Shown: positions 1 through 10,239 of the stretch, piece by piece
How the letters are laid out: the number at the start of each line of letters is the position of its first letter
How positions within the stretch are numbered: position 1 is the stretch's first letter
Assembly: GCA_033557685.1 (NCBI GenBank)
Contig: JAWQRN010000668.1
Coordinates: 1 to 27,357 of the forward strand
DNA from: Sperchopsis tessellata
Lineage: Eukaryota > Arthropoda > Insecta > Coleoptera > Hydrophilidae
DNA length: 27,357 nt
Direction: 5' to 3'
Notes under the pieces: model-generated
The model's database searches: none
Told to the model about the DNA's origin: nothing
The model's input: only the letters and a program-made list of their open reading frames with translations
Translations under genes and position numbers: made by a program

Positions 1-41
1 TTTAGGTAAGGTACCTATGCGCTATTTACGTTACCTATTGT

Positions 42-132
42 AGGTCAGGCCAAGCAAAATGCTGACCTGACCTAATACAGGTCATGGACTAAATAAGGTG
101 TTTACACAGAGTGACCTAAATCATATAGGTCA
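42..132. promoter_or_regulatory. Cluster of six AGGTCA/TGACCT half-sites
   Basis: AGGTCA occurs at 42-47, 79-84 and 127-132. Its complement TGACCT occurs at 63-68, 68-73 and 112-117. AGGTCA is the classical nuclear-receptor half-site, and the 42-73 part can also fold into a short hairpin. The cluster lies upstream of the first gus exon visible here, in an intron or the 5' region. It may equally be a degenerate insect repeat, because related AGGTCAGG strings recur near 5530 and 5583. Regulatory function is inference only. Confidence 0.25.
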
Positions 133-182
133 GATATAGGGTATAGGTACAGGCCCAAACCGCCGTTGTATACAAGGCCTAT

Positions 183-474
183 AAGCCGAATGATTTATTC
201 CGCTAGGTTATTCATTTTATCTTTACAAATTACGGCGATGTGAATTTTGTACATTAAACACTTCCAAAAGAATTTCTATTATGTTATACACTGTTTCGAC
301 CACCCAAATTTTTTTAAGTTTGAAATTATTGCAAATAAAAAACAAATTGGACGACTTAAACTCTGTTTAACATAATAGAATTTCTTTTAGAACTGTTTTA
401 AAGCACAAATTTCATATAGGCGGAATTTGTAAAGATAAAATGAATAACCTTGCAGAATAAATCATTGGGCTTGT
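183..474. mobile_element. Foldback (MITE-like) element, about 140-bp inverted arms
   Basis: The left arm (183 to about 320) and the reverse complement of the right arm (about 335 to 474) align almost base for base. Shared blocks include AATGATTTATT, GGTTATTCATTTTATCTTT and TTCTATTATGTTA. Almost the whole 290 bp is palindromic with a short central spacer, the structure of a non-autonomous foldback element. No clear target-site duplication could be fixed at the edges and no coding capacity is present. It sits about 160 bp upstream of a gus coding exon, in the preceding intron. Confidence 0.85.
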
Positions 475-630
475 GGTATATACACTATATGAACGAAACC
501 CAAAAATTTCATAAAAAATTTAATTTCAATAGTTTTTGCTTTTGTTATTGTCTTTGTTTATGTTTAGACATACGTTTCATTTGTTTTACGTTTATATTAA
601 TCTCACCCCTCAAAGACCCGCCTCTTGCAG

Positions 631-976
631 GACTTTGCCAAACCCCCTCGGCTGGACATGCTCCTGGACATGCCGCCAGCGCTGAGAGAGACACAACTCA
701 AGTACAGCTGGAACTCGGAGGACAGGTCCCTCAACATCTTCGTCAAGGAGGACGACAAACTTACATTTCACAGGCACCCCGTGGCGCAGAGCACGGACTG
801 CATCCGAGGCAAGGTGGGCTTCACCAAGGGCATGCACGCGTGGGAGGTGTGCTGGTCGACGAGGCAACGAGGAACACACGCCGTTGTGGGCGTAGCGACA
901 GCAGAGGCGCCCCTACATTCTGTAGGCTACCAGAGCCTGGTTGGAAGCACGGATACATCGTGGGGATGGGATTTAG
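631..976 (+). CDS. gus: gustavus / SPSB1-4 homolog, SPRY exon (first coding exon in window)
   Basis: This exon encodes the first 115 residues of the visible protein plus one base of a split glycine codon. It includes RLDMLLDMPP, SWNSEDRSLN, HRHPVAQSTD (about residues 47-56), RQRGTHAVVGV and HSVGYQSLVG, and ends with WGWDL. These are hallmarks of the SPRY/B30.2 domain of gustavus and vertebrate SPSB1/SPSB4. The HRHP and GYQSLVG segments belong to the pocket that in this family binds DINNN-type peptides of Vasa and Par-4. The exon begins after a pyrimidine-rich acceptor ending TTGCAG at 625-630 and ends at a GTGAGT donor (977). Entry phase is 0. The N-terminal residues, the start codon and the 5'UTR lie left of the window. 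GC content is far above that of the flanking introns. Confidence 0.97.
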
Positions 977-3728
977 GTGAGTCTCTCTTAGTTCATAATT
1001 CTCCTAAATTTATACATTTTCTATAGTAATTTTTGGCTGTAATTACTTCATTTATTCATAATTCGTGCTATAATCTTTCGTTTGCTATTAAACCTTTTCA
1101 CAATTGATCAATCTATCTGTACTTTAGCTTAAGGGTTTCCGCAACATTTTTGTAAACTAATTTTAGCATTTCTTGCATTTCTTTTGGACTTTTTACACTT
1201 TTGAAACAAATCATAATATCCTCACCTTGTTGGCAACCTATTTTTGTCATAAAGTGCAAAAAAATTAATGAAAAAGACAGAATTAAACATGTGAAGAAAT
1301 CAATTTGAAACTCGTTAGTTTATGACAAGCAGTTAGCACATTGTGTTTTTAAACATAATATAATGTTCTTTCGATAAATCTAAAACTAATCTTTAGAAAA
1401 TAATTAAACGTAAAAATAATGTAGCGAGCATATATACATAAATATATTATTATATATTACTCACTATGTTATAACAAATGGAGGCTTTGTTGTTAAACCA
1501 CATGCAAATAAAATGTATATTAACTGTAGAAATTTCAGTTGTGTTGAACCATGTGTAAATTAGCAACTCAAATTGTTACTATATGAGTCAGTGATTCATC
1601 GTAAACAATACCACAAAACCACGAACATAATAAAAGCATTATCTTCCACTACAAATGACTGAGAAAATCAAATCATTTAAAAAAGATTACATGATGCATA
1701 TTTAAATTCATTTAAAAACTACGTTCAGTTAATATTTTATTACATATATTTAGGGTAGAAGTATAACTGAAATAAATGACACAGCAACATATTATTTTTT
1801 TTTGTGTTTCATTTAACAATGTATTTGTTTATTACAACTTCCCATGACTACTGCTTAACTTGGACAAAATAAACAAAATTTAGAAAATTGTCCGTCAACT
1901 AATTTAGAAGCCCTGTTTTTGTATAGTAAAATTCCATTTACCGAATGTTCCTAAGCAAAGCATAGCAAAATTGTTCGCATGTATCTTGAAAGGCTGCAAC
2001 AGATACATTTCTCGCAATTCTAATCTTCTTCAGTGGCACAGTACTTCATTTTAATGTAAGTTTTTTTATTTACAAAACTGACAACACATTTCTATTAATC
2101 ATGTACAGCCATTTAATGCATTAAGTGCACCAATTGGGAAACGGAATTTTACTATAAAAATACGGAGGTAACTAAATCAGATTCTAGACATTTTATTTAA
2201 TGTTTGCAGTTTTTGTTCTCTCCTGATAGCTTCTCATAAACGCCTAAAGTTATCTTAAAGCACCTGAAAATCACTCAGTATATGAACTAAAATGTAAAGC
2301 TTCACTATTGTAAATGTATTCGTCAAAACAATCTAGTGCATTAAAGTAAAATTCATTTATATAATAATAACAAGTGTTTTTCATAATTAAATTAAAAGTC
2401 GTGTCATTTATTTTAATTCGATAAAAAACAATAAATTGAGCAATTTCAATTGTTGAATTTTTGCTTAATTTAATTAACAAACGCACTAATCGCATCAATT
2501 TGCTTGAACATTTGTTTGAAATTGACCCTGAATTGAATCTAGTCCAATTATTAATCACTAAATTGACGAAACACTGGATTTATCAACATTACCATCCACA
2601 AATTTATTGGTTTGTGTATAATCGTTTGAAACTTCCAATCAATTTGCCAGTGTGCAAAAAACTAATGAAAACAGGAAATGTAATTTATTTAAAAGTATGA
2701 TAATAAAACACAAAATTATGTGTTATTTTTTCCTTTTTTGTTTTATTTTCGTGTGGGGTGCCGTTTGATAGTACCATTAGTGTTGTCAATGATTAATAGA
2801 TAGAAGCATGCATATTTGTTTAGGTGTTGTAAATAATTATTTTTACGATACAAGGTCGCCCGCCAGTTATTCATGCTTTGTGTACGAGGCACAGAACAAT
2901 TAATACATCATACATATGACGTAACAATGTGGAAACATATAACCTTGAATCGCATTTGCTTGTAGAAGTTTGCAACAGAGCTATCAATTTGAAAAAAATT
3001 CTAGACTGTTTGTACTTTACTTACTTGTAGAATTAATATTAATTGTTAATAAATAACCATGACACATTCTAAATTTAACTCGGTAATACAAGTATGTTTG
3101 TTTAATAATGTTTTAAGAGAGGGATATTAGCAAATATATAATCATTTTCACATGAGTTAAGTATGCGCGCCCGTTAGCTTAAAGAAATAATGTTTTTATA
3201 CAGGTGCTCCTTAAAAAATTATAGTAGTAAACCTGAACATAAATGATTAATGTAATAATAATATATTAAAATGATAGATACAGACTTATTTATACTTAAT
3301 ATTTGAAATTAATTTCTCTCTGTAGGCTTCTCTATTTATTGTAAACGAACACCTCTTCTAGGCACATGTTCGATAAGAACTCATTCAGCATTCCAGAACA
3401 CTGTTTGAATTTTAATGATTTAAATTAAAATTTTTTATGTTTAAATAAAGTTTAATAATTCAGTACTAAATGTACGTATAATGTGTCGTTCTACGCTGTT
3501 TAAAATAAACCATAGTTTTCAACCTATCCCAATGTTTACCATTTTTTTGCATTTTTTTTTAATATTTTCTTATACAAATTTAAATAAATATTCTAAAAGT
3601 TTTCTTCTGACATGAAGCATGTAATCCAGTGATAGATATTCATAGTATATTAATTCTCTCCAGCGAAATACAGTCTTATATAAATAACGAGATTTTTTTG
3701 CTAATACTTGCATTTAATTGTGTTTTAG
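977..3728 (+). other. gus intron, 2.75 kb, AT-rich
   Basis: The intron runs from GTGAGT at 977 to TTTTAG ending at 3728, and interrupts a glycine codon after its first base (phase 1). It is strongly AT-rich with many homopolymer runs. A 79-codon open stretch at 2461-2700 has no recognisable motif and looks like chance. I see no repeat family, RNA gene or nested exon in it. Confidence 0.9.
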
Positions 3729-3989
3729 GCAGGAACAAATTGTACCATGACTCGAAGAACAACGCCGGCATCACATACCCGGCACTCCTTAAGCCCGACG
3801 AAACGTTCATCGTGCCTGACAAATTTTTGGTTGTATTGGACATGGATGAGGGAACGCTGAGTTTCGTCGTCGATGGTCAGTACCTGGGTGTGGCGTTCAG
3901 AGGACTCAAGGGCCGGAAGCTCTACCCCATTGTCAGTGCGGTCTGGGGACACTGTGAAATTACGATGAAGTACATTGGTGGATTAGATC
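3729..3989 (+). CDS. gus: gustavus / SPSB1-4 homolog, second SPRY exon
   Basis: This exon continues the previous one in phase (G plus GC gives glycine) and encodes RNKLYHDSKN, then FIVPDKFLVVLDMDEGTLSF, GQYLGVAFRGLKG and LYPIVSAVWGHCE. These are the second half of the SPRY beta-sandwich in gustavus/SPSB proteins, and VWG contributes to the peptide-binding pocket in known structures of the family. The acceptor is TTTTAG, ending at 3728. The donor is GTAAGT at 3990, after GAT plus one C, so the exon leaves phase 1. No frame damage is visible, so the gene is probably functional. Confidence 0.97.
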
Positions 3990-4035
3990 GTAAGTACCAA
4001 ACAATGATTTTATATATGTGTGCAAATATATAATG

Positions 4036-4157
4036 TTATTGCTAAACATATTAAATGTAAAATGTCCCTTGCAACAGTGGACGAAACGTCGGCGCTTGTC
4101 AGAGCCTCTACACGGTTTCCACCCGGAAACAACATTCACACATTATTGCTAAACATA
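4036..4157. mobile_element. Truncated copy of the GACGTTTCGTCC repeat family with 15-bp target duplication
   Basis: A perfect 15-bp direct repeat, TTATTGCTAAACATA, lies at 4036-4050 and 4143-4157. It flanks 92 bp containing TGTCCCTTGCAACAGTGG, ACGAAACGTCGGC, CAGAGCCTCTACACGG and the end CCCGGAAACAACATTCAC. The same end sequence recurs at the right side of the 24.8-kb palindromic copy. A long variable-looking duplication and a shared right end with truncation at the left are typical of target-primed retroposons (SINE/LINE-like). Confidence 0.75.
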
Positions 4158-4696
4158 AATTTATAGCAGAATTATTTAGAAAATAAATGTAAAATTACTC
4201 ATTTTACTTTAGGCAATATTATTCTTGAAATTTATAATCTTGAACGTTTCCAACAACTCCTTTTTACAAGTAATATTTTACCTCTCTCTACCTGTAGAAT
4301 CAACTTTTCAGATAGTTTAGATGGGATCTCTAAAATAGCTGTTTCTACCTGGCTCCAGGTAAAAGTAAATTTGACAGTTAAACATTGACTCAGGACACCT
4401 GCCTTCTTTATAATTCTATGAGGTTTCATAAAAGAATCTTTTAAATTCTTAAGATTACAAAAATTGTGGATATTTATTTAAGCTTATGCCAATGGTCTGT
4501 ACCTAAACTATTCGAAATGGTTTTAAATGCATTTTGTGGATTTTTTATTTATATACAGATCAGTTATTAATGTTCAATCTATTGTTATAAGAAGGTAGTG
4601 TACAATCTTTATCCTAGTTGTTTCTCTGTTTCACATTTTTTCTGAGGGAGGGGGGCATCATGACGCTCCGAACTTTATCTAACGTTCACATTCCTC

Positions 4697-5000
4697 TTAT
4701 CCGTCATAGTTATTATTATGCTGTCGCTGTCGACTCCATTTGTCCCTTTCCTTCCTTTTTAGTATATTCGCTCCCATATTTTTGATCTTGTTCCACTTTC
4801 TCTCGCTCTCCAGCATAGTTTGTATGAAATTTTCAGGCTCTAGTCTCACATCAATCTCGAGCTCCACCATCCGCCTCTCCGCGGTCAACCTTAGGCACCC
4901 GAATATTGCGTGTTCCAACGTATCGCATACAATGCTTTCCACTTTATCCTGTACAGGTATTCTATGTAGCAGCCGAACCCCTATAATACCTGTGTCAGGT
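4697..5000 (-). pseudogene. C-terminal fragment of a non-LTR retrotransposon ORF2
   Basis: The minus strand encodes an 81-codon open stretch containing CDTLEHAIFGC, followed by ERRMVELEI and PENFIQTMLESERKW. The pattern C...TLEH...C followed by an R-E-rich helix and a PEN-x(3)-ML segment resembles the zinc-knuckle C-terminus of R1/Jockey-type LINE ORF2 proteins. The similarity is judged from memory of the family. No reverse transcriptase domain is attached, so this is a 5'-truncated or decayed insertion, antisense within the gus intron. Confidence 0.6.
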
Positions 5001-5019
5001 GGTTTCTCTTTTACCTGTA

Positions 5020-6000
5020 TCAGAGTTGGGCAAATTGTACTTACATTAAAAAAATTACATGTAATCAGTAATCATGTGAAATGAGTACTAAGTACTCACG
5101 AATCATCAGTATATAATGAGTTCTGAGTACATTTGGCAAATTAGCTGCGTAAGTGTGTACTACATTGACCAGTAACTGACCATCTATATAAGAGTCTTAA
5201 CCCTCTAAGGCAGTCTTCTCATTTGGCGTGATGACATAATGATATGTAAATAAAACAATCGAATAATGTAAATATTTTGAAAATTTTATTGGTGTTCAGG
5301 TTGCCGTCATGTCTTTAATAAAGCATTCGTTTCAATTTTCGACTTCCATCATTATAGGTGTCATCAGCTTAATAGAAACAAAGGAAGAACAGTAAAAAAA
5401 AAAATTTGAAAAAAACATTTTAGAATTCATAAATCACAACAGTAAAAAATAAATCTTCGATAACAGAAAATAATAATCAAATAATAAAAATGAAGTAGAA
5501 AACAACGAAAGTATTTATATAAGCCTTTGTCAGGTCAGGTTGCTGCAAGCTGTACTACGAATACAAAGTGTTCTCGGTTTGGTCAGGTCAGCTCGTGTCG
5601 GCAATAAAAAGGTACGATCTCCAATTTTCCAAGGTTATTTATTTCTGTTAGTAAATACACACTTAGCTGTGAATTATAAAATTGTATCAGTAATTAACTG
5701 TTATATTTTAATTTATAGATAGTTGCACTCATATTAGATAGTATTAAACATTTATTGTATTTCAATATTTATCAGGCGTTGCGAGAATTTCTAGTCGATT
5801 ACATTTGTATTCGTAATTCCAGATTACATTTAGTACTCAAGTACATTTATTCTTACGATTTTTGAGTACTTCTGTAATCGATTACTTTTGTATTTATAAT
5901 TTTTTAGTTCGTCTATACTCCATTATTTTTGTACTCAGTACTCACGTACTTTTTACTCAAATACACTTATTTTAATCAATTATATTAAATCACCCAGTTT
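5020..6000. mobile_element. Possible hAT-like non-autonomous element
   Basis: The left edge reads CAGAGTTGGGCAAATTGTAC, followed by clustered GTAATC and GAGTACT/AGTACTC motifs. The reverse complement of about 5800-6000 shows similar ordered motifs and begins AAACTGGGTGATTT. Ends of the CAGxGTTGGGCAA type with subterminal GTAATC repeats are common in insect hAT-derived MITEs. I could not fix an exact terminus or an 8-bp target duplication, and the interior holds no coding region I recognise. Confidence 0.35.
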
Positions 6001-7335
6001 ATTCTCAATACAGCTTTTTGATTTTAGTTAAAATATTGTAAGGTGTAACTTAATTTTTTTCATTTTTACTGTAAACAGTGTTAAAAACTAAAGCTAGGGA
6101 AGGAAATTTTACAAAAAATTATATACAAGTTTCACAAAGACCGTGAAATACCATAAAAGAAAACCTTATTGTAATTGTAATAATTTTGATAAATACGCGT
6201 AGGGTATTTTATCCATAGGATGATTAACCCCCGTAGGATAAATGTGCAGTAGGTGTTTTAACCCTGGCTCATTAGTCCTACGATGTAAAACGCAGTGGTA
6301 GCGTCAGTTTTCCCTTAAATGGAGGGGTGGGTGAAAAATAGAAAATGTGAAAACGGAACAAAGTCCAATTTTCACCTATTATAAGAGCTGTACATGATAG
6401 ACCGTTAATTAATAAGTGGGATTATGTAAAAATTTTGCTGGTTTTCATACGATAAATAATTAAAAATAAAGTTTTTCTTAAGTTTACTTCTCCAAGTTAC
6501 GCCTATGGTTCGCCAGTGCAGGTAGGCGTGCCGATATTAGCTGTCATTTATTCGTAGTTTTGTGCTATGTAATTCAACCCCAATTTGTTTATAAATACGG
6601 CATAATTTATATTTATAATGGGTATTTTAAATTAAGTGATTACTAATCGCGTTGTTTCTAAGGAATTGTTTATTTTACCTTTTAAATCAGCGAATGTTGC
6701 CTCTGAAGGTACTTGTTAATTACTATTATGTAAATGATTACAATAAAGGTATTTATAAATGATTTTTACTGAAATTTATGCAATTCTGTATTTCAATTTG
6801 ACCTTTTGTTCATAGCTTTTAAGGGCTTACCCTGTAGAAAGTGGAAATAATTCCATAAATAATCAACATGTGTTTTTGATTTTTAGGTTTACATTTTGTA
6901 CTTTAGTGTTGTGTACCTAAAGATTAAACTGTTCACTAGAACCGTTTTCAGGACCTTTAAACTACTCGGATGTTTTCATTAATATTCTAGACGTGATAAA
7001 TCATTTGTCAGAAAATGATCATTACATGTTGAAACCTTTGCTCTTTGAGCACAATCACCACACTTGATGTAGATATGAATCATTATTGCATCTGGTCCTG
7101 AATATTGTTTTAATTTCGCAAATCAAATCGATTACATTATTTTCTTTGACTGAAAGCTTGAAAATAAACGTTTATTACTTAGTATAGTGACATATTTTGG
7201 GCCACCAAAACCTATCTCATGTTTGCTACTTTGCTTACATTTATAAAAAGAATAGAATATTTATATTAAAAATGCTGTCATGTTGTATTTTTTGTTATGA
7301 TTTAGCAAATATCTAAAATGATTGTCTTGTTTTAG

Positions 7336-7475
7336 CTGAACCATTGCCATTGATGGACCTGTGCAGACGTGTAATTAGACAACGATTAGGAAAAGTGAAT
7401 CTTGAAGACAGAGTGACGAGCCTAACGCTGCCGTCGGCACTTCAGACATACCTCCTCTATAAAGACAGAAGATAA
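7336..7475 (+). CDS. gus: gustavus / SPSB1-4 homolog, terminal exon with SOCS box
   Basis: The exon completes a proline codon (C plus CT) and encodes PEPLPLMDLCRRVIRQRLG, a linker, and LPSALQTYLLYKDRR before the TAA stop at 7473-7475. PLMDLCRR-x-IR is the BC box that binds Elongin B/C, and the LP-x(5)-YLLYK region is the Cullin-5 box of the SPSB SOCS box. The product is therefore expected to be the substrate receptor of a CRL5 E3 ubiquitin ligase. In Drosophila, Gustavus binds Vasa and acts in germ-plasm assembly. All three visible exons sum to 747 nt, that is 248 codons plus stop, without disruption. Confidence 0.97.
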
Positions 7476-7730
7476 TACGACGTCCTCGAGACTGTTCGCA
7501 TCTTTTGTGAAGACGAACTGATAACGTTTTGAAGCAAAAGAGGACACACTACGCAACGCGAACACCAAAAAGGAACTTCTCTCAACCTGCAATGGACCTG
7601 TGTAAAAAAAAGTGACGTGTGAACGTTGTATCTTCAACGAGAAGATCGTGTGAAGTGATTTTTTTGTTTAGTTTTTAAATTTAAACACGAAAAGAAATGT
7701 GCAACAGAAATAAACTTTATATATATATGT
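7476..7730 (+). terminator. gus proximal 3'UTR with AATAAA poly(A) signal
   Basis: AATAAA lies at 7709-7714, 234 nt after the stop, followed by a (TA)n stretch. This is the first good poly(A) signal. Several further AATAAA strings (for example near 8813 and 9177) in the T-rich downstream sequence leave open a much longer 3'UTR. Confidence 0.5.
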
Positions 7731-7904
7731 AGAAAACGGAAATAAGAAGAAATATGATGGGACGATTATTGTTTAATTTAGAGTTACAGTTACACGATCA
7801 AAGGACGTCTACAATGCGATGAATTAGTGAATATTAAGTAATACGACGAGTAAATACATACAAGAAATCCGGGTCTTCTATAAAAGAAAAATGCGCCTCT
7901 ACAG

Positions 7905-7922
7905 TTTTTTTTTTTTTTTTTT
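7905..7922. repeat. T18 homopolymer
   Basis: An uninterrupted run of 18 T on the + strand, just upstream of the GC-richer island. It may mark the tail of an old minus-strand retroposed insertion or be simple slippage. Confidence 0.9.
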
Positions 7923-7975
7923 AATGGATAAAAAAAAACAGACAATTATGGATAGAGCGCACGTACTCCCTTGCT

Positions 7976-8150
7976 TTTCGCAGGATCGGAAGGGGAGCTC
8001 ACCGCTGTACCCCAAGATGGCTGTTGATGATCTCTATTGTGCGGGGATCTGACGGTGCTTTTTCCTTAATGTTAGGAGAAGAACGTCTTGTTGGCTTTCT
8101 TGACGAACTAAATTGTCGAGAAACATCTCCGCGACCTTGTATATAGATAA
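7976..8150. other. GC-richer island with splice-site-like edges, unidentified
   Basis: Within about 7 kb of AT-rich DNA, this stretch is close to balanced composition. On the + strand it follows a strong acceptor-like string, CCCTTGCTTTTCGCAG, ending at 7983, and an open frame runs from there to a TAG near 8150. On the minus strand a CAGCG/GTGAGC donor-like site lies near 8001, and a frame stays open from 8340 to 7999 (113 codons from ATG). Several frames are open at once, so none is proven coding. It could be a downstream exon, an alternative gus 3' exon or a conserved UTR element. Confidence 0.3.
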
Positions 8151-8340
8151 CATAAATAAAGAATACGTCTTCTAATGTATTTAAAGGCACAACATGAAAT
8201 AAAAAAGCTTCCCAATTTTTGTGAGCATAGCTGTTTTTGAAAAAGTTTAACGGAAAGATAATAAAATAGTTTTGTTTACGAATATCTAGTAAACGAATGG
8301 CTAAATTTCGGGGCTCGGGCGCAAGCTTTCTTTCGACCAT

Positions 8341-9924
8341 TTGATTATTTTGAATTTTTGTTGTGTAAAATTTTCGTTTTTTTTTTTTATTTTGTTGTAT
8401 GCACTTGTAAAAAATTTGTTCATATTATTAAATAAGAGTTATTTTTGATTTACTTTTTGTTGTGTAAATATTTTGCTTTTTTATAAATGTCAATTATTTT
8501 TACATTTTCACAATGTTTTTGACATTTTTATAATTGTCTTAATGTTTAATGTTTTTGACATTTTCATCTTTATGATTTTGTTTGTTGTTTTTCTCTTGAC
8601 CTGTAATTGCTAATTTTTACCATTAATTTAATCAACAGTTAAAACTCTCGTTTTGTTGCCAAAAAAATAATTTCCAGTTAAAAGAATAAATTTCATAGCT
8701 TTAAGATCGTGATTGTTTTCTTTTTTTACAATGATTTCTGTTTCTAAATTGATTTTTAATCAGAGCATTTATTCTAAAATATTGTTGTATATTTAAGTAG
8801 CTTTTTTCATTAAATAAAGATTGATATACCTAATTTTTACATCACAACTTTGTTCTTTTACGATGCTTTTTTTAAAGTCCTGGAAATGCTGTTTTGAATT
8901 TTTTTTTTGTTTTATTTTACATACCTTCAAATTTATTGTATATTATTTACTTTTTTTACTTCATCTGCTTATGATAGTAGCGAATCCAAGCAAATTTAGT
9001 GTGAATAGTTTGATTTGAACCTTTATTTTCATTTTTCTATACAAATCTGTAGTCTTTGCTTGAAACTGAGAATTTTTCTATATATACCACCTACAATCAA
9101 ACATGTATTTTTCTTTTTGAGTTTTAAATCGAGTTTTCTTAAATCAAATTGTGTTTCTTGCCTCTTTTAATGTCTCAATAAATTTTATTAAGTGTTTCTT
9201 CAAAATGTATCTTTGGGTTCTCTACAATTTTCTGTTTTTTTATTCCTTAAGAGATTCTTGGATTATTCCATTTTTCAGCAAATTTCAGCAGCTTAATCAA
9301 CGGGTGGTCCTTTTACAGCTGTAATTCATCTGGAAAGTTAGATCAAGGAAACCGTTACGATATGTGTGTTCATTTTTAAGTTGACAATTTTCCACCGTCA
9401 GAAAATCACTGGTATCAGAAATAGATACTGTGCTCTCATCTGATAAACTTGATAAGTGATCAAACATTTCGGAGACATTTTTAAGATTGTAATTTTATCA
9501 AAAAAGATGCATTTTTTTTAAAGTGCTTACGCCCATTTTATGCTGCTGCGCTTTTTAAATTCTCTATTTTTCTTTCGTGTGATGCCGATCGAAATTTTGT
9601 CATTTCTGACCTTACGATGATTTAAGTTTGTTTCTTTTAAAAGAGATTTTACTATTTGTAATCGCCGATCAAATGATATAGATTTCTTTAAGTGGGTCGT
9701 ATGAAGTTTTCTGCTCTTTAAATGTGCAAATTAGAAAACGGTACATGTACTCTTTAAAGAAAAAAATCTTCTGGGTATTTATTTGATCTTTGTTTACATC
9801 TATTGTATTTCTATACATAGTAGATTCTTGGTGTCAGTGAACCAAATAAGTTTTGGCGGTTTCTGTTACTTATCAATATTTAAACAGTATTATTTTATTT
9901 CTAATGAAGTTTTATTCTTGCAAA
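8341..9924. other. T-rich region, no gene recognised
   Basis: The + strand is strongly T-rich, so the minus strand is purine-rich. The minus strand has open stretches around 9.29-9.48 kb and 9.52-9.73 kb whose translations (for example SLSDESTVSISDTSDF) look somewhat protein-like but match no family I know and are broken by stops. It could be gus 3'UTR, intergenic DNA or an ancient antisense insertion. Confidence 0.4.
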
Positions 9925-10200
9925 TATGCACAGTGACATTCAATGGCCCACATCGTTATAAGCGCAAACTTATGGATTTGTCTTCAGTTGAAAGAAATCA
10001 GATCACTTCATCATTAATGGCCGTTTAATTGTTTTTATAACGCGTGTGATTTACCCAGCGCCATAAAGAGATGTTATTTTGGCGCTGGTTAATCGCATGT
10101 GCTATAAAAAAACAAACGGCCATTAAAAATTAAGTGACTGGGGTTTTCCAACTAAAAGACCCAGAACTGTATAAAATTAAATTTATGACCTTGTATCACG
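9925..10200. mobile_element. Foldback element with mariner-like end
   Basis: The core inverted repeat pairs 9999-10063 with 10080-10140, including AATGGCCGTTT and CAGCGCCA. Weaker pairing continues outward to about 9925 and 10200. The left outer part (ACATTCAATGGCC at about 9931) resembles the repeat at 12850. Read on the minus strand it gives a short HK...WAIEC segment reminiscent of the C-terminal K-L-x-x-R-W-x-x-x-IEC block of mariner transposases. No intact transposase is present. Confidence 0.65.
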
Positions 10201-10211
10201 ATGGAAAAGGG

Positions 10212-10232
10212 TTGTATGTATGTATGTATGTA
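10212..10232. repeat. (TGTA)n microsatellite
   Basis: About five tandem TGTA units, a simple tetranucleotide repeat. Confidence 0.9.
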
Positions 10233-10239
10233 ATTAAGC

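Larger units (their letters stand above)
3990..7335 (+). other. gus intron, 3.35 kb, repeat-containing
   Basis: The intron is bounded by GTAAGT at 3990 and TTTTAG ending at 7335, and splits a proline codon in phase 1. It holds the retroposon-like insertion at 4051-4142, a minus-strand LINE fragment near 4.7-5.0 kb and a possible hAT-like element at about 5.02-6.0 kb. The remainder (about 6.0-7.3 kb) is AT-rich with nothing recognised. Confidence 0.9.

Noticed and set aside
450..980. 176-codon + strand open frame overlapping the first gus exon
   Set aside because: It is out of frame with the SPRY sequence and begins in the foldback element and intron. It is a shadow of the real exon.
2461..2700. 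79-codon frame in the first gus intron
   Set aside because: No recognisable motif, AT-rich codon composition and no splice signals. Length is expected by chance.
9290..9730. Protein-like minus-strand frames as a real gene
   Set aside because: They are broken by stops, have no splice consensus at their edges and match no family I know. Kept only as a note in the regional entry.
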